This document shows, in pieces, positions 54,706 through 62,590 of a stretch of 64,000 bases of DNA (within the stretch, counting starts at the first letter, position 1; each line of letters opens with the position of its first letter). Origin of the DNA: a virus; IMG/VR virus record IMGVR_UViG_3300030294_000015, positions 1 to 64,000 of that record; one strand, given 5' to 3'. A program made the position numbers and the translations under genes. Under the pieces are notes generated by a model. It did not search any database and had not been told where the DNA came from. It worked only from the letters and a program-made list of their open reading frames with translations.

Positions 54706-55269
54706 GAAGCCTTAGTTCTCCAGAATAATGTAAATGGAGAACAAGCAATGCAATTAATAAGAATGTCATTTGGACCTTTTGATAATAATGAAATAGAATT
54801 TTATAGAAGAAGATTAAATGTTGATAACTCTGGAGTTATTCATACATTCCAGAAAGACTTAATATTTAATATCTTTTATAAGTATTTCGGTGATACTATG
54901 TCTGTTAATACTATAAATGAAACAGATTATATTATTTTATTATTAGCTGCAAAGAAAATATCAGAACAATCTAAATGTAGATATCTTCCATATGTATTTA
55001 GTGGCAGAATTACTCGATATGTAAGGAAAACAAAATTAAATAAAAAAGAAAAAGATAAAATGATTACTTCTCCTGATTATAGATTGATTCAACAAATGTA
55101 TAGAACATCAAAAGTTTTAGACCAAATGGAATCTTATGCCGCTACTATTTTATATAGTGATTTTGAAATGATTGATTATAAGAATCCTCAAAATGATGGT
55201 GTAATGTTACCAAAGTTTCCTGAATTAGTTGTACATGAAATACAGAAGTATGTGTTATGGATTTCCTAA
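54706..55269 (+). CDS. Intron-interrupted gene of unknown function, exon 2
   Basis: 187 codons plus stop, continuing exon 1 in frame from EALVLQNNVNGEQAMQLIRM. Helical; a basic stretch YVRKTKLNKKEKDKMI could contact nucleic acid. It ends one base before the primase start (TAATATG), suggesting a shared operon and perhaps a shared complex. The open frame continues a few codons upstream into the intron; that part is not coding after splicing. Confidence 0.7.
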   Translation, partial: EALVLQNNVNGEQAMQLIRMSFGPFDNNEIEFYRRRLNVDNSGVIHTFQKDLIFNIFYKYFGDTMSVNTINETDYIILLLAAKKISEQSKCRYLPYVFSGRITRYVRKTKLNKKEKDKMITSPDYRLIQQMYRTSKVLDQMESYAATILYSDFEMIDYKNPQNDGVMLPKFPELVVHEIQKYVLWIS

Positions 55270-55270
55270 T

Positions 55271-56314
55271 ATGAATAATGAAACTATTAATAGAATAAAT
55301 AATAGATTATTAGAAATCCCAGGTGCTAAGTTGGTACAAGGAAATCGATGGATTATTATTAGATGTATGTATTGTGGTGATTCATTAAATAGTACTCATG
55401 CACATTTCGGTATTCATTTACCAGTGAATGAAGATGATTTATATTACTTTAATTGCTTTAAATGTCATACTACTGGAAGATTGACAACAGATACATTAAT
55501 GACATTCGGTATTTTTGATGTGGATATTATAAGTGGATTATCTAATTGGAATAAAAGAGTATTATCTAGACCTGAAAATAGAATATTTAAAGATCAAATA
55601 TATATGGTGAAAAATTCACATATAAATCAATCTAAATTAACTGATGCTAAATTGAATTATATAAATAATAGATTAGGAATTAATATGACTTATAAAGATA
55701 TACTAGATAAAAAGATAATTCTTAATATAAATGATTTATTAGATGAAAATCATATTACTAAACTTACTAGAGACCCTAATGTAGTAAAACAACTAGATGG
55801 TGGGTTTCTAGGTTTCTTATCTCAAGATAATGCTTTTATTAATATGAGAAGATTAGTTAATGAAGAAAAAGTAATGGAACCTCTAAGAAAGAGATATGTA
55901 AATTATAATCTATTTGGTAAATTTGATAATACTCAAAAATATTATACTATTCCTACTACAATTAGATTAGATAATCCTAAAAAGATAAAATTAAAAATAG
56001 CAGAAGGACCTTTTGATATTTTATCTATATTTTATAATTTATCTAACCAAGATACTGATAATTGTATTTACTCATCTATAACTGGTTCTGGATATATTAA
56101 CATATTAGAATTCTTTCTTATTAAGAAAAGATTAATAAATATGGAAGTAGATATCTACATGGATAGTGATATAAAAGAAAGAGTATTATATGCTATAAAG
56201 CAATTATTAGACTACTTTGGTGTACCTTTACGGCTTCATCGTAATATTTATCCAGGAGAAAAAGACTTCGGTGTCAAACATTCAAAAATACAGGATCAGA
56301 TATTGAATATCTAG
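55271..56314 (+). CDS. DNA primase (DnaG/T7-type, zinc finger plus TOPRIM)
   Basis: I chose ATG 55271. The zinc-binding domain has CMYC (about residue 29) and CFKC (about 60), with GDSLNSTHAHFGIHL between. The TOPRIM core has the conserved glutamate in KIAEGPFDILSIF (about 245) and the acidic pair in DIYMDSDI (about 295). The 347-residue size fits a single-function phage primase without a fused helicase. It synthesises RNA primers at the fork for the split family B polymerase. Confidence 0.85.
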   Translation: MNNETINRINNRLLEIPGAKLVQGNRWIIIRCMYCGDSLNSTHAHFGIHLPVNEDDLYYFNCFKCHTTGRLTTDTLMTFGIFDVDIISGLSNWNKRVLSRPENRIFKDQIYMVKNSHINQSKLTDAKLNYINNRLGINMTYKDILDKKIILNINDLLDENHITKLTRDPNVVKQLDGGFLGFLSQDNAFINMRRLVNEEKVMEPLRKRYVNYNLFGKFDNTQKYYTIPTTIRLDNPKKIKLKIAEGPFDILSIFYNLSNQDTDNCIYSSITGSGYINILEFFLIKKRLINMEVDIYMDSDIKERVLYAIKQLLDYFGVPLRLHRNIYPGEKDFGVKHSKIQDQILNI

Positions 56315-56346
56315 AAGGATAGGTCAAATCCTATCCTTTATTTTAT
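56315..56346 (+). terminator. Rho-independent terminator
   Basis: AAGGATAGG / CCTATCCTT with a six-base loop, then TATTTTAT. Confidence 0.8.
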
Positions 56347-56364
56347 AGAAAGAAGGAATTTAAT

Positions 56365-56709
56365 ATGATATACATAATAAATGATGAAGAACAAGAAAAA
56401 GTTAAGAAAGCTTTAGCTGATAATTCTATTGAATTTAAAAACTTTGATACTCCGTTAGATGCTTTTGTATATGAAGAATCTATATATAGAACAAATGAAT
56501 ATGAAAAAGAAAATAATGTTAAATTTACTGAAGAATGTAGAGATACAATGGAAGGAACAATAGAAGGATTTTTGTCTACAAATAATTTTTTAGATAATGA
56601 TCACTTATGTGATTTAGTTGAAGAAGCTATTGATAATGCAATGGATTATTGTAAAAAAGAAAATCTAAAAGTATTTATGACTAGAGAAGAAGAAACAAAG
56701 GAGGATTAA
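56365..56709 (+). CDS. Hypothetical acidic protein, 114 aa, C-terminal FMTR tag
   Basis: The start follows AGAAGGAATTTAAT. Helical and acidic; N-terminus MIYIINDEEQEKVKKALADN. It ends KVFMTREEETKED, one of the clearest C-terminal copies of the recurrent tag. No family is recognised. It is 2 bases from the next gene. Confidence 0.6.
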   Translation: MIYIINDEEQEKVKKALADNSIEFKNFDTPLDAFVYEESIYRTNEYEKENNVKFTEECRDTMEGTIEGFLSTNNFLDNDHLCDLVEEAIDNAMDYCKKENLKVFMTREEETKED

Positions 56710-56711
56710 TA

Positions 56712-57218
56712 ATGCTGAATAATGAAACTATAGACTGTTTTGGACACTGGTGTTTTGAAGATATGGTTTGTATGACATGTAATGAAGAAAGTAAGTGTCA
56801 AACTACAAAACGAAATAAAGAAATAGAATATAAAAAATCTATTAAAGATGAAAGATGTCATAAATGTATGGATTTAGTAAAATGTCACCAACAAATAAAA
56901 AATTGTTTCGGTAATCTTAAACAAGATTGTATTACATATAAATGTAAATGTAGATACGAGTGTGATAAAAATTCATATAAAGAACTAAAGGTAAAATGTG
57001 TAAAATCAATTACTATGAGAGTAGAAACAATTGATAGATTTGAATTTGAAAAAGATAAAGAATATACATTGTATTGTACAGACAGCGGATTATTATCAAC
57101 AGAAAAATCTTCTTATGGTGTTGTATTAGGTAGAAAAGATCACTATAGACTAGGAGATATATTTGATAGATATTTTATTATTATTCCGATTTATAAGGAT
57201 TTAAAGTTAGTAGAATAA
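56712..57218 (+). CDS. Cysteine-rich protein, 168 aa
   Basis: The first 95 residues hold 15 cysteines in CxxC-type pairs (CFGHWC, CMTC, CHKC, CKCRYEC), consistent with two or more zinc knuckles. The last 70 residues are beta-rich with YTLYCTDSGLL and KDHYRLGDIFDRYFIII, like a small SH3-type domain. A zinc-dependent nucleic-acid or protein-binding role is likely but unproven. The start follows AAGGAGGATTAATA. Confidence 0.6.
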   Translation: MLNNETIDCFGHWCFEDMVCMTCNEESKCQTTKRNKEIEYKKSIKDERCHKCMDLVKCHQQIKNCFGNLKQDCITYKCKCRYECDKNSYKELKVKCVKSITMRVETIDRFEFEKDKEYTLYCTDSGLLSTEKSSYGVVLGRKDHYRLGDIFDRYFIIIPIYKDLKLVE

Positions 57219-57252
57219 TTATAAGAGGGATTATCCCTCTTATAATTTATCA
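57219..57252 (+). terminator. Rho-independent terminator
   Basis: TTATAAGAGGG / CCCTCTTATAA with a five-base loop, then TTTAT. Confidence 0.8.
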
Positions 57253-57284
57253 GTAAATATTTGATTGTATAATTGTGTATTATA
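57253..57284 (+). promoter_or_regulatory. Two-part promoter
   Basis: GTAAAT at 57253-57258, nine bases, then TATAATTGTGTATTATA at 57268-57284; one base differs from the consensus core. It lies 53 bases before ATG 57338, directly after a terminator. Confidence 0.55.
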
Positions 57285-57337
57285 ATAAGAATATAGTATT
57301 ATGTCATCAAATAAAATAAATAGAGAGGAAATAAATT

Positions 57338-57598
57338 ATGGACATTAAAAAAGAAAACCAACTACAAAAAGATATAAAATTAAAAAGACAAAATATAGAA
57401 GAAAAATATAAGTATGATAAAGATAAACTAATAATTATATTAGAACAAATTGCTGGTATATGTAGAAGAAATAGAACTTTAGTTGGGGAAGGAGTGTTTA
57501 CAGAATTTTGTAAATACTTATATGAAAATGGATATGATGGTTATCATATAGGTGTTTATTTAAAAGATTGGAGAAGTGAAGTACTAGAAAATATATAA
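57338..57598 (+). CDS. Small charged protein, 86 aa
   Basis: The start follows AGAGAGGAAATAAATT. Basic helical N-terminus, then CRRNRTLVGEGVFTEFCKYL. It has the size and charge of a regulatory or DNA-binding protein. No family is recognised. First gene of a two-gene operon. Confidence 0.6.
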   Translation: MDIKKENQLQKDIKLKRQNIEEKYKYDKDKLIIILEQIAGICRRNRTLVGEGVFTEFCKYLYENGYDGYHIGVYLKDWRSEVLENI

Positions 57599-57605
57599 GG
57601 AGTAT

Positions 57606-57887
57606 GTGTGTAAAATAAAATTGAAACAAAAAGTATCAGATTCGATACAAATGAACAAGATATTTATAGAATCACAGTATTCTATATCATCTTTAAAACT
57701 AATGATAAAATTTTATCATAATATGTGTAAATATAAAAATGATAATTCAGATTTTAAGTTTAATGATTATGTATCGATATTTATACAATCATTATCACAT
57801 GAAAGTAATATGTCTTATAAAGATATTAGTAGTATCTTATATAATTGGTATTATGAAATAGAAAATTTATCTATAAAAAATAAATAA
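57606..57887 (+). CDS. Small protein, 93 aa
   Basis: It begins at GTG 57606 or TTG 57621; AAGGAG at 57598 suits either. It is helical and related in length and ending (SYKDISSILYNWYYEIENL) to the preceding product's end (DGYHIGVYLKDWRSEVLEN), so the pair may be diverged duplicates. Function unknown. Confidence 0.55.
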   Translation: MCKIKLKQKVSDSIQMNKIFIESQYSISSLKLMIKFYHNMCKYKNDNSDFKFNDYVSIFIQSLSHESNMSYKDISSILYNWYYEIENLSIKNK

Positions 57888-57915
57888 GGAGTTTAATACA
57901 CTCCTTTATTTTTTA
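57886..57915 (+). terminator. Rho-independent terminator
   Basis: AAGGAGT / ACTCCTT with an eight-base loop, then TATTTTTTA. Confidence 0.75.
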
Positions 57916-57964
57916 CGAAATATGAAAGTTAAACATTTTATTAATTGAAAGGAGGTATCTTCTA

Positions 57965-59164
57965 ATGACTAAATTTACAAATAAAAAGTATACTAATACT
58001 ATATCTAATCTTATAGATGGTATGAATAATAGATTAAAAAATCCATTCTATATTCATAATGATAAACAACCACCAACACCTGTTGATTATTATAATCAAT
58101 CATCTACCCAAACATCAATAGATGAAAATCTATTGCAAGAATATAAAGATTTAGGTGAAGATTCACCTATAAAATTTAATAAAATAGAAGACTTTATTCT
58201 ATATGGGATTCAACAAATAGAAGTAAATTATAATATAACTGATAACGGTTTAGAATCAGATACTTTACAAGGAGAAGCGTATGTATTACCAAATACGTTT
58301 ATACCAAAGAAAGGTGATTTCTTTAGAATAAAATATCTTAAACAACCATTATTATTTAAAATTGTTAGTTGTACTATAGACACTATAGATAATCTAAGCA
58401 ACTTTTATAAAATTCAATGGGTATATGATAGACCAGACACAAGCGATATAGACAAACAAGTTGTAGAGAATCTAGTAGCTATTGTAGAAAATATAGGAAC
58501 AGAGTTTAAAACAGTTATTAAAAAATCTGAATATAAATTTATAGAACTAATAGATCAAACTCTATCTAAATTAAAAGAATATTATAAAGTATTATTTTAT
58601 TCTGATAGAGTAGAGACATTTATTTTTTCTAATATGACTAATTTTTTCTATGATCCTTACGCAGTTGAATTCATTAAAAAACATGATTTAATAAGTACTC
58701 TAGATGATTACTTATATATAACACAACAAATAGAATTACATAATACATTTATATTAGAATATGATAAATCATTATTTAGAGCAATAGAAAAACAAGATAA
58801 GAAAATAGGAAAGTATATAGGATCTTCACAAGCAGAATTTATACAAGATGTATTTGGAGTGTTCTCTTATAGATCTGAGCCTTATTATAAGATAATATAT
58901 AAGGATTATAAATTTCCTAATCTAGAAATAATAGATTTTATAGATGAAGATTTGGTAAATAGAATAGGGACTGATAATCTATACTATGAAGACGAATTAA
59001 AATATAGAAATATTATAATTAAGTATTTAAATAATGATACTGTAGACCTTTCAGATATTAATGCTATAGATGGTATTCAATATACAGCAAATAAATATTT
59101 ATTTTACGAATTATTATTTATTATATATATACTTGAAAAGAACGTAAAGATTTTATTAGGTTAA
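57965..59164 (+). CDS. Probable virion structural protein, 399 aa
   Basis: The N-terminus (NTISNLIDGMNNRLKNPFYI, PPTPVDYYNQ) is followed by a beta domain (IQQIEVNYNITDNGLESD, GEAYVLPNTFIPKKGDFFRI) and a long helical C-terminal half. This arrangement is like head-neck or baseplate proteins of large phages, but I cannot name the family. The start follows GAAAGGAGGTATCTTCTA, a site as strong as those of the capsid and portal genes. Confidence 0.5.
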   Translation: MTKFTNKKYTNTISNLIDGMNNRLKNPFYIHNDKQPPTPVDYYNQSSTQTSIDENLLQEYKDLGEDSPIKFNKIEDFILYGIQQIEVNYNITDNGLESDTLQGEAYVLPNTFIPKKGDFFRIKYLKQPLLFKIVSCTIDTIDNLSNFYKIQWVYDRPDTSDIDKQVVENLVAIVENIGTEFKTVIKKSEYKFIELIDQTLSKLKEYYKVLFYSDRVETFIFSNMTNFFYDPYAVEFIKKHDLISTLDDYLYITQQIELHNTFILEYDKSLFRAIEKQDKKIGKYIGSSQAEFIQDVFGVFSYRSEPYYKIIYKDYKFPNLEIIDFIDEDLVNRIGTDNLYYEDELKYRNIIIKYLNNDTVDLSDINAIDGIQYTANKYLFYELLFIIYILEKNVKILLG

Positions 59165-59199
59165 CATTTGAATAAATATCTATAAGGAGGACTTTAAAT

Positions 59200-59310
59200 A
59201 TGGATTTGGATTTGAATTTAGAAACCGTATTATTTTTAGAATTAGATACTGATGAAGCTGCTGAGACTATAGAAGAAGATTTCAGCTTTATTGATTTTTG
59301 GATAGATTAA
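59200..59310 (+). CDS. Acidic 36-aa micro-protein
   Basis: ATG 59200 follows CTATAAGGAGGACTTTAA. The product is 36 residues with about 13 acidic and no basic residues (MDLDLNLETVLFLELD onward, ending FWID). The next gene begins 14 bases later with its own AGGAGG. Too short for routine calling; the expression signals argue it is real. Confidence 0.6.
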   Translation: MDLDLNLETVLFLELDTDEAAETIEEDFSFIDFWID

Positions 59311-59324
59311 AGGAGGAATAAATA

Positions 59325-59885
59325 ATGTCTAATGTAACAACAAAAAATGTAAATGTATATCCATCACCAGGAAGATTAGTATATGAAATAACACCACCGT
59401 TAAGAGGAGCTGTATATAGTATAGAATTAACTACATTGGTAATATTAAAAATGATTAAATCAGGACATAAAGTAGAAGAGAATATTTCTGATACAAAAAA
59501 AGTATTTTTAAATGTAGAAAATTATGATAGAGATAATACTCAAGATACAGTTATTACCAATACGACAGCTGTAACAAATAGTGAATTACTTTCTAAGTAT
59601 AGTGTATTAAATACAGATTATACAAATTTAAAGACATCTTATGACGAATTGGAAGCTAAGTATACTGCGTTACAATCCGAGAATACAACATTAAATGCTA
59701 AGGTAGATAGTTGTACATCTCAAATAAGTGATTTAGAACAAAAAAATAAAGATCAAAGTACTGAAATTGAAAAATTGGAAGAGGATTTAACTTCTAGTAC
59801 AAATACAACAAGTAATAATACTTCTACAACTGATAATACATCAACAAATAATACAACAACTTCAACAGATACAACAACAAAATAA
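59325..59885 (+). CDS. Coiled-coil protein with Thr/Ser/Asn-rich tail, 186 aa
   Basis: A beta-type N-terminus (VNVYPSPGRLVYEITPPLRG) leads to a coiled coil at about 90-150 (heptads from LLSKYSVLNTDYTNLKTSYD) and a 35-residue tail made almost only of T, S, N and D. It may be a virion surface or fibre-like trimer. The start follows AAAGGAGGAATAATA. Ends at a shared terminator. Confidence 0.6.
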   Translation: MSNVTTKNVNVYPSPGRLVYEITPPLRGAVYSIELTTLVILKMIKSGHKVEENISDTKKVFLNVENYDRDNTQDTVITNTTAVTNSELLSKYSVLNTDYTNLKTSYDELEAKYTALQSENTTLNAKVDSCTSQISDLEQKNKDQSTEIEKLEEDLTSSTNTTSNNTSTTDNTSTNNTTTSTDTTTK

Positions 59886-59922
59886 AAAAATAATAGAGCA
59901 CAATTTCGTGCTCTATTTTTTA
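59886..59922. terminator. Bidirectional terminator
   Basis: ATAGAGCAC / GTGCTCTAT with A-rich left and T-rich right flanks. It ends the 59325 gene on the plus strand and could end a minus-strand small RNA. Confidence 0.8.
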
Positions 59923-60085
59923 ATATAGTATTATAAATGTGTGTTATCGTCGTACATTTACTTCACCCCCTTCGCTGTCGAGAATAAAGTATTTATATAT
60001 TTAGCATAAACATCCCTTCTTTCTTGAATTATGTATTTAGTGTTAAATTAAAGATGCACAATTCTTATAATTATTTTATCTTTAC
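59890..60085 (-). ncRNA. Candidate small non-coding RNA
   Basis: A minus-strand transcript from the two-part promoter at 60091-60122 would run about 195 bases to the bidirectional terminator without meeting a normal gene. Only two tiny frames exist, MFMLNI and MYDDNTHL, each after a strong site (AAGAAGGG and GAAGGGGGTGA). It contains an unusually GC-rich patch, TCGACAGCGAAGGGGGTGAA. It could be a regulatory RNA, a leader-peptide RNA or a remnant of a lost gene. Nothing else occupies this gap. Confidence 0.4.
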
Positions 60086-60090
60086 ACTAT

Positions 60091-60122
60091 AATAATATAC
60101 AATTATAATATTAAAGTTTTAC
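60091..60122 (-). promoter_or_regulatory. Two-part promoter, minus strand
   Basis: Read on the minus strand: TTTTGTAAAA with the box at 60122-60117, nine bases, then TATAATTGTATATTATT at 60107-60091. It matches the plus-strand copies at 30296 and 36078 in sequence and spacing, yet no gene lies downstream. Confidence 0.6.
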
Positions 60123-60124
60123 AA

Positions 60125-60154
60125 AATAAAGATAGTAGGGATTAACCTACTATC
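60125..60154 (-). terminator. Terminator after RNA polymerase beta' N-terminal gene
   Basis: GATAGTAGG / CCTACTATC with a six-base loop; on the minus strand followed by TTTATTTTG. Confidence 0.8.
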
Positions 60155-60159
60155 ATATT

Positions 60160-60366
60160 TTAATAGAATTCTATTGGTTCTAATTTTCTTTGTGTCTCTG
60201 GTAATATTAATGTAAAATTATATAAAGCTTGTATAACTTCATTAGTAGGCTTCCTTACATTTTTACCACCTAGATCCACATAAAATCTTTTTGATTTTAG
60301 ATATTCATCTAATTCTTTATTTGCTTCTAAAGTATAAGCAATTTTTACACTATATTGATCTCCATC
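60160..60366 (-). CDS. RNA polymerase beta' N-terminal part, exon 2
   Basis: 68 codons plus TAA. It begins DGDQYSVKIAYTLEANKELD, the direct continuation of the catalytic beta' motif (NADFDGDQMAVH.P.T.EA). After splicing to exon 1 the motif reads GDYDGDQ, whose aspartates bind the catalytic magnesium. The polypeptide stops soon after, so the rest of beta' is supplied by the 27843-29954 gene. Confidence 0.85.
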   Translation of the reverse strand, partial: DGDQYSVKIAYTLEANKELDEYLKSKRFYVDLGGKNVRKPTNEVIQALYNFTLILPETQRKLEPIEFY

Positions 60367-60807
60367 CTTCAGATTTCTTAAATCGTAATCTGATAATTTA
60401 TAAATTAAGACGATTTAAAAAATGTTAGTGTAACCTGTAGACGCAACTCTACCAGAAGACTTTCATCTTCCTAGACTATATTATCTTGAATCTCTTCAAG
60501 CTACCTCTTTCGGAATTATCATAAGCTTATAATCCCTACTCTACTCGCTTCGTGTATATTTATTATACCTTATTTTTAACTAGACATATCTCTATGTAAA
60601 CTAGTATATAGCTTTCGATAGTCGTTGAACGTTCCCTATTTATATTAAATAAGGCTTCGATGCTGATTACCCAATTATTAATTATTCTCAAGCATTCACA
60701 CTTAAAGTTTCCAATTATGTTGTAGCTAATTAACTTTCTAAGGCTTTCCAGCAGTTAAGGTAGTTTTTGTTTCGGCTTTTGCCAAGAAGACTACAATGGA
60801 GAGGTTT
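60367..60807 (-). ncRNA. Group I intron without ORF in RNA polymerase beta'
   Basis: 441 nt. It begins AAACCTCTCC after exon GGAGACTAT and ends in G before exon GATGGAGATC. The exon AGACUAU pairs with GUAGUCU in the intron (P1, ending in a U-G pair), which fixes the 5' site; the 3' site follows from frame and motif. Core: AACTGCTGGAAAGCC (P), GTAATCAGCATC (Q), GTTCAACGACTATCG (R), TATAGTCTAG (S). It shares long identical stretches with the other two introns but has lost or never had an endonuclease. Confidence 0.9.
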
Positions 60808-62232
60808 ATAGTCTCCTTCAGTAGATGATAACGCTAAAGAACATATGTTTAGTGTATCTTTAAAACTGGAACTTGTATTGGTTCCTATATCTTCTTCTCT
60901 TATCTTTGGATAATAAGGATAGAATTCATTATTTATATATACAGGTTCTGTTTCTACTGTAGATGATATCCTAATTTTGTTAGGAAATTGTCCAAAATAA
61001 GTATTCATAGGATATCTAGTAATTAAAGCATGTTTATCTTTACACATTTCTACAGCAGCCATATAGAATAAATCACACCATGTTAATCGTCTATTGTAAA
61101 TAGATGTAACCTCATCCATATCTTCTTTCTTTTCTGTATTAGGTGTATTATTACCTTTAAAATACATATATCTAATTTCACCTGTTGTTAATTCTACTTC
61201 TATAGGAATAAATCTATTAGAATATCCATGAATAAATCTCTTCATATATTTCTTTATTACATCATCAGAGAATTGTACAAAAGGTTCTTTTACTTGTACT
61301 AATTTGGCTTCACCTTTTTCATCATATAATATTTTTTGATTAGTACCACCAAATTCATTTTCAAAGAATCTTCTACAATAGAATAATATATAAGGAAATA
61401 AATTTGCTATTGCAGATGCTAAAGGTAATGCACAATGCCTATTATCTACCATTAAATCATCTACAGACTCTACATTCAAATTAGTTTCAGAGACGACTAA
61501 TCTAGAAGAATAGTCAGATGTTTTGGACATTACAGATCTTTTTATAATACCATATTTCTTTCCTAGATTTGGTTCTTTTGTAAACCAATCATAAATTTGT
61601 ACTAATAATTCTTGTACTCTTCCTATAGTTGCAGATGTCATAGAGAAACCAAAGTCATCTGTTTCCTTCAAAGCATTTACTGCTATTATAATAGAATTAT
61701 ACATTTTATTAATTTCACCAACACCTAATGATTTATTCCCTGTATTTACATCTCTATAATATGCTGGGATAATAATATACTTATCTATGAATAGTGTACC
61801 GTTCTTTTTATTATTTGATATAAAGTCTATATTAATATCTCTCTTTAATGAATCTGTGGATTTAAATTTCATTTTATCTATATTACTTTTAAGAAACTCA
61901 ATTCCATTATCCCCATTTTCATCTTCTTCTAATAATCCTTGAGAATTTATTTTAAACTTCTTTACACCATGTACACATTCTTTAACTTTTCTATCCATTC
62001 TACACCATATTTTATAAGATAGTGGATCTATAAAAGATTTATATAAATCAACATAAGCAAATATATTTGCTCTTTGATCTTTAGATATTCCGAATACATC
62101 ATTAGATAATAAACCATCTGACGTTGGAATACCACTACTAACAAAATATATTGGATTTGTGATTTGTTTAAGATTATTCTCTTTAATTAATCTTGCTGGG
62201 TTGAGTGTTTCGATTTTGACATGTCTTTCCAT
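60808..62232 (-). CDS. RNA polymerase beta' N-terminal part, exon 1
   Basis: 475 codons, exactly in phase with exon 2 (543 residues spliced). Recognisable beta' segments: GIIKRSVMSKTSDYSSRLVV (about residue 228), counterpart of GKRVDYSGRSVI; MVDNRHCALPLASAIANLFP (about 258); ALITRYPMNTYFG (about 405), counterpart of VLLNRAPTLHR; and SLALSSTEGDY, the first half of the catalytic loop. The unspliced frame runs on to a stop at 60730; that tail is intron. N-terminal clamp zinc cysteines are not seen. The start follows GAAAGGAGTATGATATAAA. Expected partner: the C-terminal piece at 27843; beta is not in this window. Confidence 0.85.
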
Positions 62233-62265
62233 TTTATATCATACTCCTTTCTTAGTTTTGAGTTA

Positions 62266-62302
62266 AAAAAGAAAAGGCTCAGGATTAACCTGAAACCTTT
62301 TT
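62266..62302 (-). terminator. Terminator overlapping the end of the upstream gene
   Basis: On the minus strand AAAGGTTTCAGG and CCTGAGCCTTTT form a hairpin followed by CTTTTTT. It overlaps the last codons of the 62285-62590 gene. Confidence 0.65.
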
Positions 62303-62590
62303 CATTGTAATACCTATTGTATTATTATTTATATTATAATTTACGTTATATTTATCATATATTGATGATGAATTAATTATAGGTATTGGTTTTTTAGGAT
62401 TGTTTAATTCAAAGTATATTGTATCATTATTTATAAATAAATTGTTTATAAAGAAGTTTTTAAATAATGCACATATTGTATACACAGTCATGATAGCATC
62501 ATGATTATTAGAAAAATAAGAATATTCTAATATATTATTTTGTTTTACAAATTCCATCCTATCTAGTTCTATAACTTTCAATTTCATCAT
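62285..62590 (-). CDS. Hypothetical protein, about 101 aa
   Basis: The start overlaps the previous stop (ATGATGA arrangement), so it is translationally coupled. Beta-rich, Asn-rich; N-terminus MKLKVIELDRMEFVKQN. No family is recognised. Third gene of a cassette with the zinc-finger protein upstream; probably baseplate or tail assembly by position. Confidence 0.55.
   Translation of the reverse strand: MMKLKVIELDRMEFVKQNNILEYSYFSNNHDAIMTVYTICALFKNFFINNLFINNDTIYFELNNPKKPIPIINSSSIYDKYNVNYNINNNTIGITMKKVSG

Noticed and set aside
60730-60807. C-terminal 25 residues of the unspliced beta' frame (KPLHCSLLGKSRNKN...)
   Set aside because: They replace the invariant DGDQ motif and contain the P1 pairing sequence of the group I intron; splicing restores the motif, so this is intron read-through.
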